This document shows positions 34,902 to 44,700 of a DNA stretch of 64,000 nt, in pieces; position 1 is the stretch's first letter; every line of letters starts with the position of its first letter. Below the pieces are notes generated by a model. It did not search any database, had not been told where the DNA came from, and saw only the letters and a program-made list of their open reading frames with translations. Source of the DNA: Kitasatospora sp. NBC_00458 (GTDB taxonomy: Bacteria > Actinomycetota > Actinomycetes > Streptomycetales > Streptomycetaceae); assembly GCF_036013975.1 (NCBI RefSeq), contig NZ_CP107904.1:1488001-1552000 (forward strand), read 5' to 3'. The translations under genes were made by a program, and so were the position numbers.

Positions 34902-35504
34902 TCAGGCGCCCTTGACCGCCGCGAAGCGGGTCGAGACGTCCTGCCAGTTGACGACATCCCACAGGCGGGTGACGTAGTCCGGGCGGACGTTGCGGTACTG
35001 CAGGTAGTAGGCGTGCTCCCAGGCGTCGAAGGCCAGCAGCGGGGTGGTGCCCTGGCCGACGTTGCCGTGGTGGTCGTAGACCTGCTCGACGATCAGGCGC
35101 TGGCCCAGCGGCTCCCAGGAGAGGATGCCCCAGCCGGAGCCCTGGACACCGACCGTCGCGGTGGTCAGCTGCTTCTGGAAGGCCTCGAACGAGCCGAAGT
35201 GCTCGGTGATGGCGTCGGCGAGGGCGCCCTCGGGACGGTCACCGCCCTCCGGGGAGAGGTTCTCCCAGAACAGCGAGTGCAGCACGTGGCCGGACAGGTG
35301 GAAGGCGAAGGTCTTCTGCAGGCCGACCAGGCCGCCGAACTGCTCCTTGTCACGGGCCTCCGCCAGCTGGTCGAGGGTGTCGTTGGCACCCTTGACGTAA
35401 GCCGCGTGGTGCTTCGAGTGGTGCAGCTCCAGGATCTCGGCGGACATCGCGCGCTCAAGGGCGGAGTAGTCGTACGGCAGGTCGGGAAGCGAGTAGGTGC
35501 CCAT
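34902..35504 (-). CDS. sodF: Superoxide dismutase, Fe/Mn family (SodF-like)
   Basis: The 200-residue cytoplasmic enzyme dismutates superoxide to hydrogen peroxide and oxygen. Metal ligands are visible as H28 ([12 protein letters not shown]), H76 (HVLHSLFW), D160 and H164 ([13 protein letters not shown]). Length and motifs match the iron (FeZn) SodF of Streptomyces. In S. coelicolor sodF is repressed by nickel-bound Nur, while a nickel enzyme SodN takes over. A TTGC-type site upstream fits this control. The gene is monocistronic. The symbol is by analogy; metal choice cannot be read from sequence. Confidence 0.95.
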   Translation of the reverse strand: MGTYSLPDLPYDYSALERAMSAEILELHHSKHHAAYVKGANDTLDQLAEARDKEQFGGLVGLQKTFAFHLSGHVLHSLFWENLSPEGGDRPEGALADAITEHFGSFEAFQKQLTTATVGVQGSGWGILSWEPLGQRLIVEQVYDHHGNVGQGTTPLLAFDAWEHAYYLQYRNVRPDYVTRLWDVVNWQDVSTRFAAVKGA

Positions 35505-35561
35505 CAGGACACGGCCCCTTTCGACGAGTTCAACGGTGATGATCGTGCCGGGACAAGACTA

Positions 35562-35600
35562 TTGCGTATGGGTTGCAGGAACGAAGCATGGGCTCCTGCA
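35562..35600. promoter_or_regulatory. Nur-box-like site and inverted repeat upstream of sodF
   Basis: TTGCGT-ATGGG-TTGCAG (35562-35578) resembles the Nur box TTGCAA-N5-TTGCAA. It overlaps a perfect dyad TGCAGGA (35574-35580)/TCCTGCA (35594-35600). Both lie 58-96 bp upstream of the sodF start. Confidence 0.55.
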
Positions 35601-35908
35601 TATTCCCGATGTCCCGTCGTGCACAATGGGCACACGTATGTAATGAGCGACGGGGGCGAACGACCGTGACCGGTCGTCGGCTGCGCCGCGGGGTCGCCGT
35701 TCCCCGGAAGGGCTCCCCCGCGGAACCCACCAGGAGGCTCGCCGCGACTCCGGCGGGGCTCGCATCCGCACCCGGGGCGGAGCCCGCGCCCGGCGGTCCG
35801 TTCGTCACGCCCCCGGCGTCGCACCCCCGCCGGCCCACCGCCGGGCCGCTGCCGGCCCCTGCCGACCCCACCGGCCTTCGGCCCGTCACCCGCGTGACTT
35901 GACGGCCG
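35601..35908. other. Gap between sodF and the first collagenase control block
   Basis: Open frames here are Pro/Arg/Ala-rich without domains, and I see no gene. A small hairpin ACGACCG (35660-35666)/CGGTCGT (35671-35677) is the only structure noticed. Confidence 0.5.
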
Positions 35909-36001
35909 TCTGACAACGTTTCGGTTGCGACGGCGGGCAATCCGCTCCGAGGCCTTCCCGACACGATACGACATGTGCCATTTTACATGTCACACATCGA
36001 G
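35909..36001 (+). promoter_or_regulatory. Collagenase control block, copy 1
   Basis: Block A tctgacaacgtttcggttgc (35909-35928) and a 32-bp block B (35970-36001) are identical to those before the second collagenase. Block B contains the dyad GACATGT-N8-ACATGTC (35970-35991). The block A start to block B start distance is 61 bp, and block B start to ATG is 82 bp. Block A begins like LacI-family operators of the GACAACGTTGTC class; that link is inference. Confidence 0.7.
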
Positions 36002-36051
36002 TGGCCGCTCCCCCAACACGCGGCCCCGAACGGCCTCGGAGGCCCCCACAG

Positions 36052-38373
36052 ATGCGCCCCTTCCGCATATCCAAGGCCACCGCACGCAGGCTCCCTGCGC
36101 TCGGTGCCGCCTTCTTCATCGCCCTCGGCCTCTTCGCGCCGCAGAGCCAGGCCGCCCCGGCCGGTACCGCCGCCCCCACGGCCAAGGCCGCCTCCGGAGT
36201 CGCCGCAGCGCCCGCGCCGAAGGCGATCCCGGTGCCCAAGTCCCCCGACGCCGGCACCGGCGGCCGCCCGCTCGCTTCCGAGAGCACCGGCAAGGACACC
36301 GGCACCAAGTCGGTCACCCCGACCCCGTCGGCCGCCGCCAAGAGCGCCAAGCAGTTCTCGGCGGCCGCGGCTGCCGTCAACTGCGACCTCTCCGGCGTGA
36401 TGGGCGCCTCGGGCAGCGCGCTGGTCCAGCAGCTCAAGGCGCTCCCCGACGTCACCTGCACCTACCCGCTGTTCAACCTCACCGGCACCGACGCCGGGAA
36501 GGTCTTCCGCGAGGCCCAGATGGTCACCGTCGCGGACGCCCTGCGCACCGCCTCGGCCACCTACCCGGGCGACAACAGCACGGGCATCGGCCAGCTGGTG
36601 ATGTTCCTGCGCGCCGGCTACTACGTGCAGGGGAACAACGAGGCCGCCGTCGGCAGCTACGGCACCGCCCTGCAGACCGCGATCCGCGGCGGGCTGGACG
36701 CCTTCTTCGCCGCCCCGCGCAGCCAGGACGTCACCGAGGCCAACGGCGCAACCCTCAACGAGGCCGTCACCCTCATCGACAGCGCCGACGAGAACGGCCG
36801 GTACGCCGGCGTCGTCAAGCGGCTGCTCGCCGGGTACGGCAGCAACTGGCCGGCCTCGATGAAGCTCGCCGTGGACCACGTCGAGTGGGTCATCGAGGGC
36901 GGCTTCGACCTGAAGTACGGCGACACCGGCTTCATCGCGGCCCTCCAGGCCGACCCGTCCATCGCCACCGCCTGGGCCGGGTTCGTCACCCGCAACGCCG
37001 CCCAGCTGGACGGCGGCGACGTGGTCACCCGGATCGGCATGCAGCTCGGCAACCTGGTCTCCGTGGACAGCCTCCGGACCCAGGGCCGCCCGCTGGTCAA
37101 GGACCTGATCAACCGGTACCCGCTGGTCGGCGCCTCCGCCCCGCTCACGATGAACCTCGTCTGGTTCGCCGAGAAGCAGGACAAGGGCAACTGCACGTAC
37201 TACGGCACCTGTGACCTGCCGACCCGGCTCGTGCCGCTGGTCCTCGTCAACACCCAGAACTGCAACGCCAACCTGCGGGTCCGCGCCCAGCAGATGAGCA
37301 CCACCGAGCTGGCGAACACCTGCACCAGCCTGATCAACCAGGACGCCTTCTTCCACAAGGTCATCAAGGACAACGGGGCGGTCCCCGGCGACCTGAACAC
37401 CAACCTGGAGGTCGTCGCCTTCGACGACTACTACAACTACAAGCTGTACGCCTGGATCATGTACGGCATCGACACCGACAACGGCGGCATGTACGAGGAG
37501 GGCAACCCGGCCCAGGCCGGCAACCAGGCCCGCTTCATCGCCCACGAGGCCGACTGGCTGCGCCCGGAGTTCCAGATCTGGAACCTCAACCACGAGTACA
37601 CCCACTACCTCGACGGCCGCTACAACATGGCCGGTGACTTCGAGGCCGGCATGACCACCCCGACCATCTGGTGGGTCGAGGGCGTCGCCGAGTACATCTC
37701 GTACCACTACCGCAACGAGCGCAACGCCGGCGCCATCGCCGAGGCCGGCAAGAAGACCTACAAGCTCAGCGAGCTGTTCGACACCGTCTACGACCAGACC
37801 CCCGACGCCGACGTCAACTCGACCCGGGTCTACCGGTGGGGCTACCTGGCGGTCCGCTACATGCTCCAGTCGCACCCGGCGGACGTCGACACGGTGCTCG
37901 CCAAGTACCGCGCCGGTGACTGGAACGGTGCCCGCACCTTCCTGAAGCAGACCATCGGCACCAAGTACGACGCCGACTTCTCCACCTGGCTGACCGCCTG
38001 CGCGGCCGACAACTGCGGCACCCTGCCGACCTCCCAGGCCCCGCTCTGCACCATTGCCGACCCGCGCCAGTTCGACAAGAACTGCCGCCGGGACAACCTC
38101 GCCGCCACCACCGGCAACTACAGCTACCACTTCCTGTACCTGCCGGCCGGCGTCCAGAAGCTGACCGTCACCACCACCGGCGGCACCGGCAACGCCGACC
38201 TCTACTACGGCGGCGGCAACTGGGCCACCACCGGCTCCTACCAGGCCAAGTCCACCAACGCCGGGAACAACGAGACGCTGACGGTCAACAACCCGCCGTC
38301 CGGCTGGGTCTACTTCAGCCTCGCCGCGGCCCAGACCTTCGGCGGCGTCAGCGCCACCGTCACCTACCAGTAG
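36052..38373 (+). CDS. Secreted M9-family collagenase, copy 1
   Basis: The 773-residue secreted zinc metalloprotease probably degrades collagen-like protein. The signal peptide is residues 1-34 (MRPFRISKATARRLP, then ALGAAFFIALGLFAP, cleavage after QSQA). The M9 N-terminal activator domain spans about 110-380, and the peptidase domain about 390-660. H514-E515-Y-T-H518 binds zinc, and the third ligand is expected in WWVEGVAEY. A pre-peptidase C-terminal (PPC) domain follows from about 690, with TGNADLYYGGGNWATTGSY. The start is ATG 36052, with GGAGG 9 nt upstream; the frame opens 17 codons earlier but without a ribosome site. A close paralogue follows. Confidence 0.94.
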   Translation: MRPFRISKATARRLPALGAAFFIALGLFAPQSQAAPAGTAAPTAKAASGVAAAPAPKAIPVPKSPDAGTGGRPLASESTGKDTGTKSVTPTPSAAAKSAKQFSAAAAAVNCDLSGVMGASGSALVQQLKALPDVTCTYPLFNLTGTDAGKVFREAQMVTVADALRTASATYPGDNSTGIGQLVMFLRAGYYVQGNNEAAVGSYGTALQTAIRGGLDAFFAAPRSQDVTEANGATLNEAVTLIDSADENGRYAGVVKRLLAGYGSNWPASMKLAVDHVEWVIEGGFDLKYGDTGFIAALQADPSIATAWAGFVTRNAAQLDGGDVVTRIGMQLGNLVSVDSLRTQGRPLVKDLINRYPLVGASAPLTMNLVWFAEKQDKGNCTYYGTCDLPTRLVPLVLVNTQNCNANLRVRAQQMSTTELANTCTSLINQDAFFHKVIKDNGAVPGDLNTNLEVVAFDDYYNYKLYAWIMYGIDTDNGGMYEEGNPAQAGNQARFIAHEADWLRPEFQIWNLNHEYTHYLDGRYNMAGDFEAGMTTPTIWWVEGVAEYISYHYRNERNAGAIAEAGKKTYKLSELFDTVYDQTPDADVNSTRVYRWGYLAVRYMLQSHPADVDTVLAKYRAGDWNGARTFLKQTIGTKYDADFSTWLTACAADNCGTLPTSQAPLCTIADPRQFDKNCRRDNLAATTGNYSYHFLYLPAGVQKLTVTTTGGTGNADLYYGGGNWATTGSYQAKSTNAGNNETLTVNNPPSGWVYFSLAAAQTFGGVSATVTYQ

Positions 38374-38379
38374 TCCGCC

Positions 38380-38463
38380 CCACCGGTACCGGTGGACGCT
38401 CCACCGGACCCCGGTGGTCCGTGTGAACAGGGAGGGCCCCGCCGAACCGGCGGGGCCCTCCCT
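38380..38463 (+). terminator. Three consecutive inverted repeats after collagenase 1
   Basis: First, the 16-bp palindrome CCACCGGTACCGGTGG (38380-38395). Second, CCACCGG-N3-CCGGTGG (38401-38417). Third, a 16-bp perfect stem agggagggccccgccg (38429-38444) with its complement (38448-38463) around aac. The third is a strong terminator. Confidence 0.85.
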
Positions 38464-38471
38464 GCACGTGA

Positions 38472-38564
38472 TCTGACAACGTTTCGGTTGCGGCGGGCGG
38501 CAATCCGGTCCGAGCCCTTCCCGGCGCCATGCGACATGTGCCATTTTACATGTCACACATCGAG
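38472..38564 (+). promoter_or_regulatory. Collagenase control block, copy 2
   Basis: Block A (38472-38491) and block B (38533-38564) are identical in sequence, spacing (61 bp) and distance to ATG (82 bp) to copy 1, while the DNA between and around them differs at many bases. Confidence 0.7.
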
Positions 38565-38614
38565 AGGTCGCGTGCCCCAAGGCGCGACCACAACGGCCCC
38601 GGAGGCCCCCACAG

Positions 38615-40951
38615 ATGCGTCCCTCCCGGATATCAACGGCCAACGTGCGCAGAATCCCTGCGCTCGGCGCGGCCTTCTTCATCGCGCTCGGCCTCTTCGC
38701 ACCGCAGAGCCAGGCCGCTCCCGTCGGCACCACGGCCCCGGCCGGCGTGAGCGCCGGCGGCCAGGCCGGCTCGACGCCGCGGTCGATCCCGGTCCCGAAG
38801 TCCCCCGACGCCAGGAACAACACCCCCTACGAGCTCTCCTCGCAGGACTACGGCAAGCAGTCCACCGTGCCGGCGCCGCCGGTCGCCGCGCCCCTCAAGA
38901 CGGGCAAGCAGTTCTCGGCCGCCGCCGGCGAGGACCCCTGTACGGGCCAGTACGACGTGATCAACGCCACGGGCAGCGCGTTGGTCCAGAAGCTCAAGGC
39001 ACTGCCGTACGTCGACTGCACCTACCCCCTGTTCAACCTCAGGGGCGAGAACGCGGCGAAGACCTTCACCGAGGCCAAGATGGCGACCGTCGCCGACGCG
39101 CTGCGCGACGCCTCCGCCACCTACCCGGGCGACAACAGCACCTCCGTCGGACAGCTGGTGCTCTTCCTGCGCGCCGGCTACTACGTCCACGAGGTCGACC
39201 AGGCCTCCGTCGGCACCTACGGCCCGACGCTGGAGACCGCGACCCACGCCGCGCTGGACGCCTTCTTCGCCGCCCCGCACAGCAAGGACGTCACCGACGC
39301 CAACGGTGCCACCCTCCAGGAAGCCGTCACGGTGATCGGCCAGATCAAGGGCCTCGGTCGGTACCAGGGCGTCCTCAAGTGGATTCTGGCCAGCTACGAC
39401 GGCAGCTGGACCCCCCAGATGGACAAGTCGTTCAAGCACTTCAACTGGATCATCGAGGACGGCCTCGACCCCAAGACGGTCGACAACCAGGGCTGGAAGG
39501 CCGCCCTCAAGGCCGACTCCAGCATCCTCGACACCTGGTCCGACTTCATCACCCGCAACGAGGACCTGCTCAACCGTTCTGACATGGTCAGCAACGAGGG
39601 CCGCTACCTCGGCTACGCCCTCGCCGTCCCCGAGCTCAAGGCCAAGGTCCGGCCGATCCTCAAGGACCTGATCAACCGGTACCCGAACGTCGGCCCCACC
39701 GCCGCGATCACCATGAACCTGGCCTGGGCCACCCGCAAGTTCGACAAGAACAACTGCGCGGCCTACGCCATCTGCGACCTGAACGACCGTCTGATGCCGG
39801 TGATCCTGCCGATCCAGCACACCTGCAACGCGAACCTGAAGATCCGCGCCCAGGACATGTCGGCCGCGCAGCTGGCCTCCACCTGCACCAGCCTGGTCAA
39901 CCAGGACGCCTACTTCCACAAGGTGATCGGCGACAAGGGCGCGATCCCGGGCGACGTGAACACCAACCTGGAGGTCGTCGCCTTCGACGACTACTACAAC
40001 TACTCGCTGTACGCCTGGTCGTTCTACAACATCGACGTGGACAACGGCGGCATGTACGAGGAGGGCAACCCGGCCCTGCCCGGCAACCAGGCCCGCTTCA
40101 TCGCCCACGAGGCCGACTGGCTGCGCCCGACCTTCCACATCTGGAACCTCAACCACGAGTACACCCACTACCTCGACGGCCGCTACAACATGGCCGGCGA
40201 CTTCGACTCCAACATCGTGACGCCGACCATCTGGTGGGTCGAGGGCATCGCGGAGAACATCTCCTTCGGCTACCGCAACCTGCGCAACACCGAGGCGATC
40301 AACGAGGCCGCCAAGAAGACCTACAAGCTCAGCGAGCTGTTCGACACCGTCTACGAGGAGGACGGCGACCCCGACGTCAACTCGACCCGGGTCTACAAGT
40401 GGGGCTGGCTCGCCGTCCGCTACATGCTCCAGGAGCACCGCGCGGACGTCGAGGCCGTGCTCACCAAGTACCGCGCCGGTGACTGGAACGGTGCCCGCAC
40501 CATCCTGAAGCAGACCATCGGCACCCGCTACGACGCCGGCTTCGACGCCTGGCTGACCGCCTGCGCGAGCAACAGCTGCGGCCCGCTGCCCGAGGCCCCG
40601 GTCGCCCCGGCCATCCCGGTCTGCACCATCGCCGACCCGCGCCAGTTCGACAAGAACTGCCGCCGCGACAACCTCGCCGCCACCACCGGCAACTACAGCT
40701 ACCACTTCCTGAACGTGCCGGCCGGCGTCCAGAAGCTCACCATCACCACCACCGGCGGCACCGGCAACGCCGACCTCTACTACGGCGGCGGCAACTGGGC
40801 CACCACCGGCAACGCCCTGGCGAAGTCCACCAACGCCGGCAACAACGAGACCCTGACGATCGACAACCCCCCGTCCGGCTGGGTCTACTTCAGCCTCGCC
40901 GCCGGGCAGCAGGACTTCAGCGGCGTCAGCGCCACCGTGCAGTACCAGTAG
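38615..40951 (+). CDS. Secreted M9-family collagenase, copy 2
   Basis: The 778-residue protein is a paralogue of copy 1 with the same layout. The signal peptide's ALGAAFFIALGLFAPQSQA is identical. The activator domain is moderately diverged, the peptidase domain closely similar with H514-E515-Y-T-H518 at the same residue numbers, and the PPC domain almost identical. Differences are concentrated between residues 40 and 400, so substrate handling may differ while catalysis is kept. The ATG at 38615 corresponds exactly to the start of copy 1. Separate promoters and terminators imply independent transcripts under common control. Confidence 0.94.
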   Translation: MRPSRISTANVRRIPALGAAFFIALGLFAPQSQAAPVGTTAPAGVSAGGQAGSTPRSIPVPKSPDARNNTPYELSSQDYGKQSTVPAPPVAAPLKTGKQFSAAAGEDPCTGQYDVINATGSALVQKLKALPYVDCTYPLFNLRGENAAKTFTEAKMATVADALRDASATYPGDNSTSVGQLVLFLRAGYYVHEVDQASVGTYGPTLETATHAALDAFFAAPHSKDVTDANGATLQEAVTVIGQIKGLGRYQGVLKWILASYDGSWTPQMDKSFKHFNWIIEDGLDPKTVDNQGWKAALKADSSILDTWSDFITRNEDLLNRSDMVSNEGRYLGYALAVPELKAKVRPILKDLINRYPNVGPTAAITMNLAWATRKFDKNNCAAYAICDLNDRLMPVILPIQHTCNANLKIRAQDMSAAQLASTCTSLVNQDAYFHKVIGDKGAIPGDVNTNLEVVAFDDYYNYSLYAWSFYNIDVDNGGMYEEGNPALPGNQARFIAHEADWLRPTFHIWNLNHEYTHYLDGRYNMAGDFDSNIVTPTIWWVEGIAENISFGYRNLRNTEAINEAAKKTYKLSELFDTVYEEDGDPDVNSTRVYKWGWLAVRYMLQEHRADVEAVLTKYRAGDWNGARTILKQTIGTRYDAGFDAWLTACASNSCGPLPEAPVAPAIPVCTIADPRQFDKNCRRDNLAATTGNYSYHFLNVPAGVQKLTITTTGGTGNADLYYGGGNWATTGNALAKSTNAGNNETLTIDNPPSGWVYFSLAAGQQDFSGVSATVQYQ

Positions 40952-41010
40952 GCCGGTTCACCGGAACCGATGGAACGCCCGAGGGTTCCTGAGACCCCCG
41001 AGGCCCCAGA

Positions 41011-41040
41011 GGTCCGATGAGGTCCGCTGAGGTCCGCTGA
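41011..41040. repeat. 10-bp tandem repeat, three units
   Basis: ggtccgatga, ggtccgctga, ggtccgctga follow one another just before the second collagenase terminator. Confidence 0.75.
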
Positions 41041-41044
41041 ACGA

Positions 41045-41075
41045 GGAGGGCCCCGCCGCACCGGCGGGGTCCTCC
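41045..41075 (+). terminator. Hairpin after collagenase 2
   Basis: Arms GGAGGGCCCCGCCG (41045-41058) and CGGCGGGGTCCTCC (41062-41075) pair with one G-U and a 3-nt loop. It closely resembles the terminator of copy 1. Confidence 0.8.
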
Positions 41076-41124
41076 GTCGTGCCGCGGCCCAGGCCGCGAC
41101 TCAGGACACGGCTCAGGCCACCGC

Positions 41125-41595
41125 TCAGGCCCCGGCCGACCAGGTGATCACCGGCGGGCGGACCGCCCCGCAGAGCGGGTGCCCCTTGGCGTCGGTCAGG
41201 CCGAGCCGGCCGGCCAGCAGCCCGCCCGCCACCGCCGCCCCGACGGTCTCGGGCGGGACGGCGTCCAGGAACAGCTTGGCCCGGCGGAGGAGTTCGGGTC
41301 CGTCCGGGCCCGGGGTCAGCCACGAGAGGTAGACGAACCGGCCGCCCGGGCCGCCCTGCACGTACGGGCCCAGCAGGTCCGGGCCGGCCGGCCCGGCCTT
41401 CACGGTGCACTCCAGCGTCCAGACCGCCCCGGCCGCGTCGCCCGCCACCGGGTCGAGCAACTCCCCCGGTGCGCCCCTGCGCTGGACCCCCACCAGGACG
41501 GCGGTGTAGCCGGGGAACCCGGGGACGGGGGCGCAGCTGCGGCCCGGCAGGTCGGTGGCCTCGATGCGGAGGCGGACGGTGCTGTTCGTCGGCAT
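41125..41595 (-). CDS. DUF5990 family protein
   Basis: The 156-residue protein matches DUF5990 along its length: RLRIEATDLPGRSCAPVPGFPGYTAVLVGVQRRG at the start, YVQGGPGGRFVYLSW in the middle, RRAKLFLDAVP, and GRLGLTDAKGHPLCGAVRPP near the end. The function is unknown and no signal or membrane segment is present. The ATG at 41595 gives MPTNSTVRLRIE, the usual family start; a form 9 residues longer is possible. It lies 144 bp downstream of the giant NACHT gene on the same strand. Confidence 0.88.
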   Translation of the reverse strand: MPTNSTVRLRIEATDLPGRSCAPVPGFPGYTAVLVGVQRRGAPGELLDPVAGDAAGAVWTLECTVKAGPAGPDLLGPYVQGGPGGRFVYLSWLTPGPDGPELLRRAKLFLDAVPPETVGAAVAGGLLAGRLGLTDAKGHPLCGAVRPPVITWSAGA

Positions 41596-41739
41596 GCCCC
41601 CATCCTGCCGGTGCGCGCCCACAGCGGCCGCGCACGGCTCACCGCTCGCCGCTCACACGGTTCACGGCCCGAGCGGCCCCAGCGGCCCGAGCGGCCCGGG
41701 CGGTTCACGGCCCGCGTCAGGTCGCACCGGCTCCGCGGC

Positions 41740-44700
41740 TCACAGCTCCTCCTCCGGGGGGAGGCGGTGGACGCCCGGGAGGTGGGAGTCCAGTTCCCCC
41801 GGCTCGAAGCGGCACATCCCGACGGCGTGCCAGAACTCGCCGGCCACGTCGCCCTCGCACTTGTAGGCCCCGGACGGCAGCAGCGCCGCCCAGCCGTCGG
41901 GGGCGCCGAGCAGGGTGGCGAGGGCGGTGGGCCGCCCGGCGGCGCCGATGCGCCAGAGCCGGACGGTGCCGTCCTCCCCGCCGCTGGCCAGCAGCGAGCC
42001 GTCCGGGCTGAAGGCGACCGCGAGGATCCGGCCGGTGTGGCCGCGCAGCCCCGCCACCTCCTCGCCGGTGCGCGGGTCCCACAGCCGGACCACCCGGTCG
42101 TCGCCGGCCGTGGCGAGCAGCGGCCGGGTGGGGTGGGCGGCGGTCGTCCAGAGCCGCCCGACGTGGCCGGTCAGCCGGTGCCGGACGACGCCGTCGCCCC
42201 AGACGAGCGCGGTGCCGTCCCAGGAGGCGCTGGCCAGCCAGCTGCCGTCGGGCGCCGGCGAGACGCCGTACACCCGGTCGGTGTGTCCGTCGAGTTCGGC
42301 CTCGACCCGGCCGGTCCCGATGTCGGAGATCCGGACCCGGCTGTCGTCGCAGCCGGTGAACAGCCGCCGCCCGTCCGGGCTGAACGCGATGGAGCGGACC
42401 CGGCCGCGGTGCTCGCGCAGGGTGGTGAGGTGGGCCCCGGTGCGGCGGTACCAGATGCGGACGGTGTCGTCGTCGTTGGCGGTGGCCACCAGGACGCCGT
42501 CGGCGCTGAACGCCTCGGCCCAGACGTGCTCGGTCTCGACGTCCATCTCCCGGAGGTACTCGCCGGTCCTGGCGTTCCACAGGCAGAGGTCGCCGTCGTT
42601 GGTGGCGGTGGCGAGGACCGCCTCCTCCGGGCTGAACTCGGCGGAGACCAGCCGGCTGCTGCGGCCGGAGAGTTCGCGCACCCGGCGGCCGGTGGCCGGC
42701 TCCCAGAGCCGGATCACGCCGTCGTTGCCGCCGGCCGCCAGCAGGGTGCCGTCCCCGCTGAAGCTGAGCGAGCCGATCCGGCGGCCGTGGCCGCGCAGGA
42801 GCTGGCGGCTGCGGCCGGAGGCCGGGTCCCAGAGCCGGACCAGGCCGTCGTTGCCGCCGGTGACCAGCAGCGCGTCGGTCTCCGCGCTGCCCCGGCCGGC
42901 GCCGGGGCGGAACCGGCAGGCCCAGACGGAGCCCCGGTGCTCGGGCGGCTGGCGGCGCAGCGGCACCACCTCGTGCCCGGGGCCGCCCGCGACCCGCCCG
43001 TCGGGCTCCGTCCGGGCGGCGCCGTCGGCCCGGGGGATCCGGGTGACCCGCCAGACCCGGACCCCGCCGTCGCTGTCGCTGGCGGCGAGCCGGCTGCCGG
43101 CCTCGTCGAAGGTGACCTGGTAGATCTTGCCGCCGGAGTCCTCGGGGCGGCCGGCGGGCGTGCCGTCGAGCGGGTTCCAGAGCCGGACCTGGCCCTCGGT
43201 GTCGCCGCTGGCGAGCAGGTCGCCGTCCGGGTGGAAGGCCAGCGTGTAGATCCGGCCGGCGTGCCCGCGCAGGGTGTGCAGCAGCCGGCGGCCGGCGGTC
43301 TCCCAGATCCGCACGGAGCCGCCGGTCCCGTCGTCGCCGCCGTCGCCGGTGGCGATCAGGGTGCCGTCGGGGCTGAACGCGGACCGGTAGACGGTGCCGC
43401 GGTGGCCCGGGAACACGGCGAGCCGGCGGCCGGTGGAGGTGGACCAGAGCCGTGCCCCGCCGCCCTGGTCACCGGTGACCAGGAGGGCGCCGTCCGGGCT
43501 GAACACCGCCGTGTAGACGGGCGCGTCGTGGCCGGGCAGGCGGTGCAGCGGGCGGCCGGTGGCGGTGTCCCAGAGGGTGACGACCCCGTTCGGGTCGCCG
43601 GTGGCGACCAGTCGCCCGGCCGGCCCGAGCGAGACCGGCCAGACGCCGCCGGGGTGGACGTCGAGGCGGTGCCGGCACTCCCCGGAGACCTGGTCCCAGA
43701 GCCGGACGGTGCCGTCGGCGCTGCCGGTGGCCAGCACGTCGCCGGCGAACTTCACGGCGTAGACCCGGCCGATGTGGTCCTTGAGGGTGCGCAGGGCGAC
43801 CCCGGTGACGGCGTCGCAGACCAGCACGCTGCCGTCCTCGCTGCCGACCGCGAGGAGCCGGCCGTCCGGGCTGAACGCGACCGGCTCGGGCAGCCGGGTG
43901 GAGCGCACGTCGAACCCGTAGGGGACGCCGACCTCGGACGGGCTGAATCCGGCCTCGACGGGCAGTCCGGGAGCGATCGCGGCGGCCCGCAGTTCGGGCG
44001 CGGCCAGCACCTCCGGATCGGTGACGGCGGAGATCAGCGCGGCCCGCTGCCAGCGGCTGCCGCGCAGCCGGGCGGCGCGCAGGTCGGTGCGGACCAGGCG
44101 GGCGCCGCGCAGGTCCGCGGACCGCAGGTCGGCGCCGGAGAGGTCGGCGGCGTCCAGCCGGGCGCCGGCCAGCGTCGCGCCGCGCAGGTCGGCACCGGAC
44201 AGGTTGGCGCCGAGCAGGCGGGCGTCGGTGAGGTCCGCGCCGGACAGGTCGACGCCGGACAGGTCGCGGTGCGAGAGGTCCTCGCCGGCCAGGGACGCGC
44301 CCCGCAGGTCGGTGTGGGCGGGCACCCGCAGCCGGTCCAGCACCTTGACGGCGTTGAGCCGGGCGGCCTCGCCGGTGTCGTGCGCGCCGTCCAGGACGGA
44401 CCGGGCCCAGTGCTGGCAGACCTGGTGGTCGGCGAGGTCGCAGAGGAACTCGACGGCCAGCCGGCTGAGCGGGCCGCGGCCGAGCAGTTCCGTCTCGCCG
44501 CGCTCCAGCGCGGCGGCGGCCGCCCGGGCGACCAGCCACTCCACCACCGAGCCGTGGATGAAGTGGAACATGCCCTCGTCGGAGCGGATCAGCAGGCTGC
44601 CGGAGCCGACCGCGTGGGCGAACTGCGAGGTCGGCATCCGGTTCTCCGCCAGTCCGCCCAGCACCCCGGCGATGTCCACGATCTCGTCCAGCGGCATGGC

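Noticed and set aside
35504..35974. Minus-strand frames between sodF and collagenase 1
   Set aside because: They cross the Nur-like site and collagenase control blocks and translate to Pro/Arg/Gly-rich sequence.
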